Virus record (IMG/VR): IMGVR_UViG_3300009597_000008
Coordinates: 1-46,724 of that record
Length of the DNA stretch: 46,724 nt
Strand: one strand, 5' to 3'
DNA from: a virus
Shown here one piece after another: positions 26,572-34,338 of the stretch. Every line of letters starts with the position of its first letter. Positions within the stretch are counted from its first letter, which is position 1. The position numbers were made by a program, and so were the translations under genes. The notes below the pieces were generated by a model that saw only the letters and a list, made by a program, of their open reading frames with translations, had not been told where the DNA came from and did no database searches.

Positions 26572-27177
26572 TTAGGCCGGTAGTCCGGCTCTGGCGATCA
26601 GCTGCTGCCTCAGCTCGGGATCCAAGGGCAGGCCGAGCTTTTCGATCCCCTGGAGGCAATCGCGCGCCCGCTCCGGACTGAGCGCGGCGATGTCGGTTAA
26701 GCCGGACGGCAGCGACTCACGCTGCGGTCCGGCGTTACCCTTGGTTCTTCTTCCTCTTCTTGATCTTCTTAACTCGTTCCCGGTCGCTTCCCGGCCTCTT
26801 CCCGGTCCCATAGCGTCCGGCCTCCCGGTCGGCTTGGCCCGACCCTGCCAAGTGTCGAACTTGCAGATGGTTACAAGCACACACCCCCTCTCAGTCGCTT
26901 CCCGGATCATTTCGAGTCTGACGAGGGTTTTGAGGAAGGTGTCGGTTTTGGCCCAGCTCCACCCCCAGTCCTTCCGGAGCTGGTTGCGGGTCGTAACGTG
27001 CTGGCCGCGCTCGAGGATGAAGGCCTGCTGCTGGTAGACCCTGTCCTCCCGCGCGTGCGCCGCCCAGGAGATGAGGTACTCCCAGGCGTGCCATCGGTCG
27101 AACGGCTTCATGTTCCACAGCCAATGCTGGCGGGATCGACGCCAGATCTTGTACCAGCCCCTGATTTCGTTCGGCAT
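26572..27177 (-). CDS. Replication-type winged-helix protein (201 aa)
   Basis: The first 110 residues carry the pattern of phage replisome-organiser or DnaD-like N-terminal domains: aromatic-rich helices (Trp-Tyr-Lys-x-Trp), an Ile-Leu-Glu-Arg-Gly-Gln hairpin, then a recognition helix near 70-95. The C-terminal half is Arg/Gly-rich and then helical. Such proteins usually bind the origin and load a helicase. RBS GAGGGGG precedes ATG at 27177. No DnaB-type helicase or polymerase was recognised, so replication probably uses host enzymes. Confidence 0.65.
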   Translation of the reverse strand: MPNEIRGWYKIWRRSRQHWLWNMKPFDRWHAWEYLISWAAHAREDRVYQQQAFILERGQHVTTRNQLRKDWGWSWAKTDTFLKTLVRLEMIREATERGCVLVTICKFDTWQGRAKPTGRPDAMGPGRGREATGNELRRSRRGRRTKGNAGPQRESLPSGLTDIAALSPERARDCLQGIEKLGLPLDPELRQQLIARAGLPA

Positions 27178-27190
27178 CGTGTTGGCCCCC

Positions 27191-27706
27191 TCAGTCCAAA
27201 CTCCAAACCCTGTTCGCGGCCCACACCCCAGCGGTGCAGGCATCCGCCTCGTCCTCCGTGGGTTCCCTTTTGAGGTTCAGCAGCAGCTTCACGGCCCGCT
27301 GCACCCTCACCTTCGCGTCCTTCCGCTTGTCCCCCCAGCGCGCGGCACCCACGGACTTGCGGGCCTCACTGGGGTCGACCAGACGCGCACGGCCGCCGGC
27401 GCGCTGCACGGCGCGCAGCACCGCCCCCCTGGCCATGGCGATCGTCAAGGCCGCCCGCGGGTTCTGCCCCACGTACCCGTTCTCGACGCCCGTGAGCTTC
27501 ACCCCAGGCGGCAGCCATTCCTCGACGCTGGAGCCCACGAAAGCGATCCGCTCCTCGATCGTCTCCCCCACGATGCGCCAGCTCCGCATCTCCACAAGCT
27601 GCAGCGCCTGCCCGCGGACGGCGATGATTGCTCCACCGATGATCCTCGTGCCGGGGTCTATGCCCCCCACGAGGGTCCAGTCGGCGAACTCGCGCCTGAT
27701 GAGCAT
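27191..27706 (-). CDS. RuvC-like Holliday-junction resolvase (171 aa)
   Basis: RNase H-fold nuclease. Catalytic acids are visible in the expected order: Asp17 in Gly-Ile-Asp-Pro-Gly, Glu75 in Val-Glu-Asn-Gly-Tyr, and the Glu-Asp-Glu-Ala-Asp cluster at 151-155. Length matches RuvC. It likely resolves branched DNA before packaging or after recombination. Confidence 0.85.
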   Translation of the reverse strand: MLIRREFADWTLVGGIDPGTRIIGGAIIAVRGQALQLVEMRSWRIVGETIEERIAFVGSSVEEWLPPGVKLTGVENGYVGQNPRAALTIAMARGAVLRAVQRAGGRARLVDPSEARKSVGAARWGDKRKDAKVRVQRAVKLLLNLKREPTEDEADACTAGVWAANRVWSLD

Positions 27707-27736
27707 CCGCGTTCACCCGCCCCTCTCCCCTGACCT

Positions 27737-28102
27737 CTAACCTTCCTTCGCGACCTTGATCGACCGCCCCAGAAGAAGATCAATCACCGGCCTCGCGCAC
27801 TCGATGCACCGGCCGAATTCCACCCCGCGGCGGAACACGATCAACACCGGCAGTTCCAACCGCGCGCCGGCGTCGTCACCGTGGATGGCCCCCAGGCTCA
27901 TGCTCATCACAGGGTTCTCCCAAGCGTTGATGAACAGGAAGATGATCCGGTCGTCCCAGTCGTCGGCGATCGCCCTCAGGCGCCAGCGCCAGAGGCCTTC
28001 GCGAGATCGGTCGGGACCGCCGAAGAACACGATGGCCACGGGCGAGCTCGCGCACTCGATGACCTTGTCGAGCTGCTGGTCCGTCACTGTCGGGATGTGC
28101 AT
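27737..28102 (-). CDS. Thioredoxin-fold-like protein without CxxC (121 aa)
   Basis: Strand/helix order and a Val-Ala-Ile-Val-Phe-Phe strand near residue 25 recall a thioredoxin fold, followed by a hydrophobic strand Ile-Ile-Phe-Leu-Phe-Ile and a Pro-Val-Leu-Ile-Val-Phe strand near 85. The redox CxxC site is absent; only isolated Cys are present. ATG at 28102 shares a base with the preceding stop. Function unknown. Confidence 0.5.
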   Translation of the reverse strand: MHIPTVTDQQLDKVIECASSPVAIVFFGGPDRSREGLWRWRLRAIADDWDDRIIFLFINAWENPVMSMSLGAIHGDDAGARLELPVLIVFRRGVEFGRCIECARPVIDLLLGRSIKVAKEG

Positions 28103-28251
28103 CAGCGCCCCCCTCGCTTGAGGAAGCCCTTCGGTACGGGATAGCGCTTGAACATGGTCTTCCTCGATCGTGTCGTGCATCGCCGGACAGAACACTTGCG
28201 GGAGTGCCGGTTCTGCGGCTCCGTCCCGCACGAGCAACCACGGATCGTCAT
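28102..28251 (-). CDS. Small Cys- and Arg-rich protein (49 aa)
   Basis: Contains four Cys in the first 25 residues and a very basic C-terminus. The ATG overlaps the upstream stop as ATGA and the stop overlaps the next start as TGATG, so it is translated as part of the chain. May be a tiny zinc finger. Confidence 0.6.
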   Translation of the reverse strand: MTIRGCSCGTEPQNRHSRKCSVRRCTTRSRKTMFKRYPVPKGFLKRGGR

Positions 28252-28505
28252 GACCCAGCCCCCATGTTCGGCAGTAGCGCGATCCGCCGGCGGCGCAGGG
28301 CGTTCGCGTGGTTCATGCTCACGACCCACTTGTCGCTCCACGGCGTCAGCCTCCTCAGGCGCGCGTCCACGTCCTTCTCCTGACGGACCAGCTCCCCGTC
28401 TAGAAGGCGGCTGTTGTGCGCCAGCGTCTCGCGCTCGCGCCTCTTGAAGTCCTCGTCGAGGTTCTTGTCGCGCCACTCGGACCTCGGGAGGGGCCTCCTC
28501 AGCAC
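28248..28505 (-). CDS. Hypothetical charged protein (85 aa)
   Basis: Highly charged, Arg/Asp/Glu-rich, helical over residues 10-60. GTG at 28505 overlaps the deformylase stop by seven bases. No family recognised; may be a small regulatory or nucleic-acid-binding protein. Confidence 0.6.
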   Translation of the reverse strand: MLRRPLPRSEWRDKNLDEDFKRRERETLAHNSRLLDGELVRQEKDVDARLRRLTPWSDKWVVSMNHANALRRRRIALLPNMGAGS

Positions 28506-28990
28506 GCCGCCCCCTTCGTGAGCTTGTCGAGGCAGAGCTCGCCCTTCAGGTGGTCGAACTCGTGCTGCACCGCCTGGGCGCCAAGGCCCTCGAACACCTC
28601 GTCAACCGCCCCGTGGGGGCTCATTGCCTTAAGCCGCACCTTCGGATAGCGCAGGACCTGCCCCCAGACCTTCGGCAGCGACAGGCAGCCTTCCTTCTTC
28701 AGCTCGGGCTCACCAAGGAGCTCGAGGATCTCGGGGTTCCAGAAGACGCGCCTCGAGGACGTCTTGTGCTCGGCGATGTCGACGTCCATGATGAAGAGGC
28801 GCACGTTCCAACCGACTTGCGGAGCGGCCAGCCCGACCCCCTGGGTCCACGCCCCGCCGTGCATGACCTTCCACATGAGCCGCACCCAGGGCTCCAGCTC
28901 GTCCCACGTCTCGGTCACGTCCTGATTGGGGGCGCGCAGCCGCGGATCAGGCTCGAGGACGATGCGCTTGATCTTCAGTGGTAGGGTCAT
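28499..28990 (-). CDS. def: Peptide deformylase
   Basis: Removes the formyl group from N-terminal methionine of new proteins. All three family motifs are intact: Gly-Val-Gly-Leu-Ala-Ala-Pro-Gln (51-58), Glu-Gly-Cys-Leu-Ser (100-104) and His-Glu-Phe-Asp-His (143-147); the metal ligands are Cys102, His143 and His147. At 163 aa it is full length, so likely active. Phage deformylases are known in other phages; here it sits in the early operon. ATG at 28990 overlaps the regulator stop. Confidence 0.9.
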   Translation of the reverse strand: MTLPLKIKRIVLEPDPRLRAPNQDVTETWDELEPWVRLMWKVMHGGAWTQGVGLAAPQVGWNVRLFIMDVDIAEHKTSSRRVFWNPEILELLGEPELKKEGCLSLPKVWGQVLRYPKVRLKAMSPHGAVDEVFEGLGAQAVQHEFDHLKGELCLDKLTKGAAC

Positions 28991-29556
28991 TTGGTTACCC
29001 CTCTCTGTTTCTGCGCCCAAGCCTCGGCGAGTACCTTCTTGGCGTGCGCCGTATAGCTTCTGACCGCGGACGGCGTAACGCCCATCTGGGCCGCGATCGC
29101 GGCGTCCGGCATCCGGATTCCGTTCAGGCCGACCTTGAGAGCGAAACCCTGAAGTTGACGAGGCGTGAGCAAGCGCGGAGCGGCCTTGACCAGCCAGTCC
29201 CACTCGATGCCCTGGTCGACGTCGGTTGTCCGATCAGGCGCGGGTAGGGCCCTGAGCGCGATTTCGGACTCCAGCGACATAGCCGTGAATTCCCGCTCGA
29301 CGAACACCTCGCGCTGGACGCCCTCGATCATCGACAGCCACGGAGGGCACAGGACCTCGGGCGCGACTCCGAAAAAGGCGGCCAGGCGGGCGAGCGTGCG
29401 ATTGCCTGGGTTGACCCTGTGCAGGCACTCGAGGTGCGTGATTGACACGGCACCGACGCCGATCTTCTCCCCCAGCTGCTTCTGGCTCAGCCCAAGGGCC
29501 AGCCGCCGCGAACGGATCTCGGCGTTGTAGATTGACTGACGAAGACCGAGTTTCAT
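28987..29556 (-). CDS. XRE-type regulator with second C-terminal HTH (189 aa)
   Basis: Residues about 15-68 form a Cro/CI-type helix-turn-helix (Ser-Gln-Lys-Gln-Leu-Gly then a recognition helix and a Leu-Ala-x-Phe-Phe-Gly end). The C-terminal 60 residues resemble a sigma-70 region 4 or LuxR-like HTH (Leu-Thr-Pro-Arg-Gln ... Ile-Ala-Ala-Gln-Met-Gly-Val ... Val-Arg-Ser-Tyr). Two unrelated DNA-binding modules in one protein suggest a dual regulator. It lies inside the early operon rather than beside an operator. ATG at 29556 overlaps the upstream stop. Confidence 0.75.
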   Translation of the reverse strand: MKLGLRQSIYNAEIRSRRLALGLSQKQLGEKIGVGAVSITHLECLHRVNPGNRTLARLAAFFGVAPEVLCPPWLSMIEGVQREVFVEREFTAMSLESEIALRALPAPDRTTDVDQGIEWDWLVKAAPRLLTPRQLQGFALKVGLNGIRMPDAAIAAQMGVTPSAVRSYTAHAKKVLAEAWAQKQRGVTK

Positions 29557-29954
29557 CGCGGACACCCCCCGACGGAGTGGATCCCCAGCAGCTCGCGCTC
29601 CGCCGCCGTCGTCGGCCGCCTGAGCTGGAGCGTGTAATCGGTCTTGTCCTCGAGGTTCTGGCTCGCATCCCCCACGCCCTGGAGCGCTTCGAGCATCATG
29701 GACAGCACCAGACCCTTCTCCGCCGGCCGCCAGTGCCTGACCGGGATGGGTCCGAAGTTGCGCCGGAGGCTTCCGGACACGTGCCACAGCGGGACCCCGC
29801 TGAAGAACTGCGCTCACTCGAGCCCCACGTTGAGCGTGACCCCGACTGTCACTAGGTTTCCCCCGAATCGATGGCTGAGGAAGTACCGGACGTCCGCGCA
29901 CTCCATCGCCTCGCGGCACGGGCTGTCGAAGGCCGTCTGCTGCTGGGGGTTCAT
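29553..29954 (-). pseudogene. Gene split by one in-frame TGA (would encode ~133 residues)
   Basis: From ATG at 29954, which overlaps the previous gene's stop as ATGA, 46 codons run to TGA at 29814-29816. The same frame then stays open for 86 codons to 29553, where it overlaps the next gene's start as ATGA. Sequence on both sides is protein-like with no shift of frame. A Trp codon would need only one base change. Many neighbours end in TGA, so genome-wide recoding is not indicated. Possibilities: a nonsense mutation, a base error, readthrough, or two small genes. Function unknown. Confidence 0.7.
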
Positions 29955-30817
29955 CGTGGGAACTCCCTGACCCGCAGGTCCGCGGGCCACTCGGACATGT
30001 CGCCGCCCTTGCGGTCCGTCATCGGTAGGTAGTAGTTCGGATGGCCGTTGTATGGATCAGGGCCGAGTTGCTTCACGAAGCACGCGACGCCGGCGGCCCT
30101 GCACTGCGCGATCGTAGACCGCGCCCAGGCGACGTCGAACGGCCGCGCGTGCGGACCGGACTCGCCACCGACGATGATCCAGCGGATCCCGTAGTCGCGG
30201 TGCATCCAGTACTTCCAGTCGTCCCACTCGGCCTTGTTGGGCATCCAGCGGGACATGTCGGGCCACTGGCCGATCTCGGCAGGCTTGAAGTCCACGGGCC
30301 CAAGCGCCGGCTCGTAGCTCACGAAACGGACAGCGGCAGGCGTCGTTAAGAGAACCGGGATCCTCTCGTCAGCCGTCTTCTGGTCCTCGACGGAGACGCC
30401 GAGCCAGACGTTGAGGAGTGGCTCACCCCAAGCCCGGCAGAATTCGAGCATCCGTCCCGGCCGCTTGGTCAGGACGAGGAACTGATGCTGGCGGGCCTGA
30501 CGCATGACCTGGAAGACGGGCGCGATGTCCTCGGTGAAGAGCAACTCCTCGTGGAAGATGTCGCTCATCGAGTTCACGAAGACCCGTCGCGGCTTCCGCC
30601 AGTGCAAGGGGTCCTTCAGGCGGTCGGTAATGAGGGCCACGTTCCCCGTCCACCGCGCAGGCAGGCTGGTGGCGAACCCGTGGTAGGGGAGACCAGGCTT
30701 GGAGAACCGCGCGGCGACCGCCTCGGCGTAGCAGTTGCGGCAGCCCTCTGAGACGCGAGTGCAGCCACGGACGGGGTTCCAGACCGCGTCCGCCCATTCG
30801 ATGTTCGTGGCGGTCAC
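29951..30817 (-). CDS. Gp37/Gp68-like (DUF5131) phage protein (288 aa)
   Basis: The N-terminus has the typical Ile-Glu-Trp-Ala-Asp opening and Cys residues in a Gly-Cys-Thr-x5-Cys-x-x-Cys-Tyr-Ala group (residues 18-31), followed by the family's Leu-Thr-Lys-Arg-Pro and Glu-Pro-Ala-Leu-Gly strands. The Cys cluster suggests metal or iron-sulphur binding, as in radical-SAM-like enzymes, but function is not established. GTG at 30817 overlaps the ASCH-like gene stop (GTGA), suggesting joint action. Confidence 0.85.
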   Translation of the reverse strand: MTATNIEWADAVWNPVRGCTRVSEGCRNCYAEAVAARFSKPGLPYHGFATSLPARWTGNVALITDRLKDPLHWRKPRRVFVNSMSDIFHEELLFTEDIAPVFQVMRQARQHQFLVLTKRPGRMLEFCRAWGEPLLNVWLGVSVEDQKTADERIPVLLTTPAAVRFVSYEPALGPVDFKPAEIGQWPDMSRWMPNKAEWDDWKYWMHRDYGIRWIIVGGESGPHARPFDVAWARSTIAQCRAAGVACFVKQLGPDPYNGHPNYYLPMTDRKGGDMSEWPADLRVREFPR

Positions 30818-31449
30818 GGCACCCTCCGGAACTCGATGACCTTGACCTCGGGGTTCTTGTCCCAGCCGTAGCCGCGGTCGGCGTTCAGCTTGTCCCAGCC
30901 GGACGCGAAGAGAGCGCGGGCGATGACTTCGGCGGTCCAGTTGGAGTTCTGACGATCAGTCTTGGGCAGGTAGTTGATCGGCGCGTACTTGCTGCTGATG
31001 TCGATGAGGTAGGTTCCGCGCTCGGAGACGGGGATCGTGACACCCTCGCGCTTGAATTCCTCGGTCCGGATTCCCTGAAGGCGCTCGACGCGGTGCGCCG
31101 TGACCTCGAGGACCAGGCGGCAGGCGGCGCGAGGCATGTGAATGGAAGGCTTCCAACCACTTGCTGGCTCGTCGCTGTTCTTTCTCGGGATGGGATCGCC
31201 GGAGCCGTCGCACCTGTAAACCGGACCGTGGCCGTCCGCCTTGTATAGCCACTCTCCGCTGTCCATCTCCTTGCAGAAGTTCTCGCGGACCCACAGACGG
31301 TCCCCGACCTGGAGGTTCTTCCACCGCGACACAGGCACGCGGCGGGTCACCGTCTTGATGCCCTTGAGGCAGGACAGCACGAGCGGACCACTCATGAGGA
31401 TCGGCACCTCGCGGACCCCCGTTGTGGTAGTGGGCGCAGGCGTGCTCAT
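30814..31449 (-). CDS. ASCH-like protein (211 aa)
   Basis: Resembles phage ASCH/PUA-related proteins: a Leu-x-Gly-x-Lys-Thr-Val-Thr-Arg-Arg core near 29-38 and a Gly-Asp-Arg-Leu-Trp-Val-Arg-Glu strand near 49-56. Such domains bind RNA or modified bases. It is paired by overlap with the Gp37/Gp68-like gene. ATG at 31449 overlaps the HD-hydrolase stop (ATGA). Confidence 0.75.
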   Translation of the reverse strand: MSTPAPTTTTGVREVPILMSGPLVLSCLKGIKTVTRRVPVSRWKNLQVGDRLWVRENFCKEMDSGEWLYKADGHGPVYRCDGSGDPIPRKNSDEPASGWKPSIHMPRAACRLVLEVTAHRVERLQGIRTEEFKREGVTIPVSERGTYLIDISSKYAPINYLPKTDRQNSNWTAEVIARALFASGWDKLNADRGYGWDKNPEVKVIEFRRVP

Positions 31450-32003
31450 TTGCCCCCCAGACCACGGAAGGTGTCCAGGAACTGCCGGCGGGCGGTCTCG
31501 GGCTCGAACGCCGCGTGCACGAGCGACTTCGCGGTCGGCGTGGGCCAGCGGGACGAGATGCCCCATTCCCCGATCCGGCCGCGCATGAACCGCTGGGCCT
31601 CGAGGGCGAGAGCCATGTTGTCGGCCAGCTTGATTTCCTTGGGCATCGGCCACGCGAGATCGAAGCGGTCGGCGACCGCCCGCATGATCCGCTCCTCGAT
31701 CGCGTGGTAGTCGGGGAGCCAGCGCTTGAGGGGCCGGCTGATGTCGTGGATGTACGCCTCGGACGCGTCGTGCAGGAGCCCCCACTTGGACATCCCCGCG
31801 CCGCCCGAGACGATCACGGACACGATCACCGAGTGCTGGGCGACCGAGTAGAACTCGGAGGTCTGGGCCGCGAAACGGCAGACCTGCGACAGCGCGTGGG
31901 CGATGTCGAGGATGTAGATGTCCTCGGCGCGGGGCTCCATGAAGTTGAAGTCCCGCCCCGACTGCAGGCGGATGATCGGATCGACAGGTTCGACGGCGGT
32001 CAC
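31446..32003 (-). CDS. HD-domain phosphohydrolase, YfbR-like (185 aa)
   Basis: A His-Asp pair in Leu-Leu-His-Asp-Ala-Ser-Glu-Ala-Tyr (about residues 75-83) plus an upstream His in Ser-Val-Ala-Gln-His-Ser-Val give the metal site of YfbR-type nucleotidases. Likely trims dNMPs or related nucleotides during phage DNA synthesis. GTG at 32003 with AAGGGGG upstream and GTGA overlap. Confidence 0.8.
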   Translation of the reverse strand: MTAVEPVDPIIRLQSGRDFNFMEPRAEDIYILDIAHALSQVCRFAAQTSEFYSVAQHSVIVSVIVSGGAGMSKWGLLHDASEAYIHDISRPLKRWLPDYHAIEERIMRAVADRFDLAWPMPKEIKLADNMALALEAQRFMRGRIGEWGISSRWPTPTAKSLVHAAFEPETARRQFLDTFRGLGGK

Positions 32004-32206
32004 TTGGCCCCCTTGGTGCGCGTCAGATAGCAGCCGTATCCCACGCTGGAGGCGAAGTACGCGAGGTCCACGTCCTTCAGCAATTCGGCCTCGCTCTTGA
32101 CGAGCAGGCACGCGCGCGCCCATTCGACCTGCTCCTTGGAGACCCTGCTTCCACTGAAAGCCCACTGGTCGTCCGGATCCCGCTTGGTTTTCGCCTTGGT
32201 TCTCAT
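32000..32206 (-). CDS. Hypothetical protein (68 aa)
   Basis: A short basic N-terminus and an acidic helical middle. Overlaps both neighbours by four bases (ATGA and GTGA), so it is clearly part of the operon. No family recognised. Confidence 0.6.
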   Translation of the reverse strand: MRTKAKTKRDPDDQWAFSGSRVSKEQVEWARACLLVKSEAELLKDVDLAYFASSVGYGCYLTRTKGAK

Positions 32207-34338
32207 GCCCCCTCCAGAAGCGGCTTGACCAACGCCTTCGCGATGTTGACCTCGACGGCGTTGCCGATCTGCCGCGTGACCTCTTCGGTGTTGCCGGTGA
32301 AGTGGTACTTCTCGAACCCCATGGCACGTGCGAGCTCGTGGGTCTTGAACATCCGGAAGCGGATGTCGATGCCGATCTGGGTGACTACGGGTTCCACGAG
32401 CCCGAAGCGGTCCTTGCAGGTGACCGTCGGGCACGGCTCGGAGACGCTCGCGACGTTCTTCTCAGGCTCGCCGTAGAACTTGGCGATGGACGGCTCGACC
32501 AACGCGTGGCCGTTCTTGGTCGTCGCGACCTTCAGTGGGTCGTCGACAGACTGCGTACGGCCGGCCTCGCTCCCCGTGTGGTTGACCTGCACGACGACCG
32601 GAGAGGCGAGCGCGAACCGGTTGGAGCACGGTTGAGTCGGAAGCGGAGCCTCGATTGAAGTGCAGCGCCGCGCGTCGCCGCCGCCGTGCGTCGGCTGCAC
32701 GATCACGGGCACCGCGAGTGCGAAGCGATCCGACCCCATGACGGTCGGAAGCGGCGCCGACACCGGCTTGCCGTTCGGAATGTTCGCCCCGCCTGGCGTG
32801 ATGATGATCGGCTCGACGATGACGCGGTGGTTCCGCGCCAGCACGGTGGCCAGAGGGTCGTCCACGCCCTGCGGTCCGCCCTGGCCCGTAGGCCCGCCGG
32901 CCCCGACGATGAAGGGCTGGGTGACGCCGAATTTGGGAGATGCCGGCGCCGTGGGAAGAGGCGCGTCGACGTCGTGCGTTCGGCCCTCCTGCCCCGGGCG
33001 CTCTCCATAGAACGGAACGATGAACGCCTTGGGGTCAACGATGGCCACGCCCCTGCTCGTGGTTGTCAGCGTCGGGATCGGCTCGTCGGTCCCCCTTGGA
33101 CGGTTCGTCGTGTTCTGAGGGAGGATGAACGCCTGGGCGTCCACGAGCGCCGGCGTGTGCGTCGGCATCACCGTCCGGAGCGGCTTGTCCACCGGATCCG
33201 CGCCGTTGAGGTCGAACTGACGCCCGGGAAGCATGAACGCCGCAGGCTCGCACACCCCCATGGAACCGCCCTTGGCGGTCGTGACCGTCGGCAGAGGGTT
33301 GGAGATCGGGCGGATGTGCGTGGCGCCGTTCTTGGAGTGCTCCATCTCGACGACGAACGCCTGTGGATCCACGAGCGCGACGTGGCCGCCGCCGGCGACG
33401 ATGGTCGGCACTGGCTGGCTTACTGGCTTCGCGACGTTGTTGTTGTTCAGGATGGCCATGAACGCCTCGGCCGTGCCGTTCGCGAGGCTGATCTCGACCG
33501 GCGCGCCATGGGCCTTGCCCCCCATGTAGGCGTCGAGGGCCGATACGAAGAGCGGCGCGAGCGGCCCGCCGTAGCGGAGGAGGCCCGCGCGGATCCGCAT
33601 GAGGGTCGTCTGGGCCAGCGACTTCTTGCGGGTGAAGATGGACTGGCCTTCGATGGACCAGTCGATGATCTCTCTAGCCGCGCGCCACGGCTTGAGGTCC
33701 CGGAAGATCCCGCCATCCTTGAGCGCGTCCCTCGAGTGCGTCTGGGACGGCCAGCGGATTGCGCGCGTCCCCTTGCGGGCGAGGATGAAGAGGCGACGGC
33801 GGGAGGTGGCCGCCCCGTAGTCGGCCGCGTTCAGCACCCGGTACTCGACCCGGTAGTTCATGGCCTCGAGGGCCTGGACGAACGCGAAGAAGATCGAGCC
33901 CTTCTTGGACTTCAGCGGCCGGTTGTCCTCCCCGAGCGGCCCCCAGCCCCTGAATTCCGGCACGTTCTCGATCAGCACGTTCCGGACGTGCAGCTTCTCG
34001 CACCACTCGAGGACCCGCCAGGCGCTGGCGCGCTTCTGGTCGTTGATCGGCTTGCCGCCGCGGGCGGTCGAGTGCCAGATGCACTCGGGTGAGGCGACGA
34101 GGAGGTCGAGCTTCCCCCCCGGCACGACCAGCCGCGGGTCGACGGCCTCGACGTTCGCGCACATGTGGCGCGCCCACGGGTGGTTCTTGGTGTGCGTCGC
34201 GATCGCGGTCTGCCAGTGGTTGATGGCCAGAAGCTCGACCGCGACGTCGAGCTCGCGGCACGCAAGCGCCACGCCGGTGGACGTCCCTCCGGCCCCGCAG
34301 AAGAGGTCGGCGACTTGAAGCTTGCGGGCGGCACCCAT
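32203..34338 (-). CDS. C5-cytosine DNA methyltransferase with ten-repeat insert (711 aa)
   Basis: Motif I is Asp-Leu-Phe-Cys-Gly-Ala-Gly-Gly (11-18). The nucleophile region reads Ser-Pro-Glu-Cys (83-86), one residue longer than the usual Pro-Cys; Glu-Asn-Val (124-126) is motif VI, and Ser-Arg-Arg-Arg-Leu (near 179-183) is motif VIII. Residues 303-655 are ten copies of a ~35-residue unit with a Val-Asp-x-Pro-Leu-Pro-Thr start and Leu-Val-Glu-Pro end, in the target-recognition position. The C-terminal Gln-Ile-Gly-Asn-Ala-Val closes the core. ATG shares a base with the upstream stop. Probably protects phage DNA from restriction. Confidence 0.85.
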   Translation of the reverse strand: MGAARKLQVADLFCGAGGTSTGVALACRELDVAVELLAINHWQTAIATHTKNHPWARHMCANVEAVDPRLVVPGGKLDLLVASPECIWHSTARGGKPINDQKRASAWRVLEWCEKLHVRNVLIENVPEFRGWGPLGEDNRPLKSKKGSIFFAFVQALEAMNYRVEYRVLNAADYGAATSRRRLFILARKGTRAIRWPSQTHSRDALKDGGIFRDLKPWRAAREIIDWSIEGQSIFTRKKSLAQTTLMRIRAGLLRYGGPLAPLFVSALDAYMGGKAHGAPVEISLANGTAEAFMAILNNNNVAKPVSQPVPTIVAGGGHVALVDPQAFVVEMEHSKNGATHIRPISNPLPTVTTAKGGSMGVCEPAAFMLPGRQFDLNGADPVDKPLRTVMPTHTPALVDAQAFILPQNTTNRPRGTDEPIPTLTTTSRGVAIVDPKAFIVPFYGERPGQEGRTHDVDAPLPTAPASPKFGVTQPFIVGAGGPTGQGGPQGVDDPLATVLARNHRVIVEPIIITPGGANIPNGKPVSAPLPTVMGSDRFALAVPVIVQPTHGGGDARRCTSIEAPLPTQPCSNRFALASPVVVQVNHTGSEAGRTQSVDDPLKVATTKNGHALVEPSIAKFYGEPEKNVASVSEPCPTVTCKDRFGLVEPVVTQIGIDIRFRMFKTHELARAMGFEKYHFTGNTEEVTRQIGNAVEVNIAKALVKPLLEGA

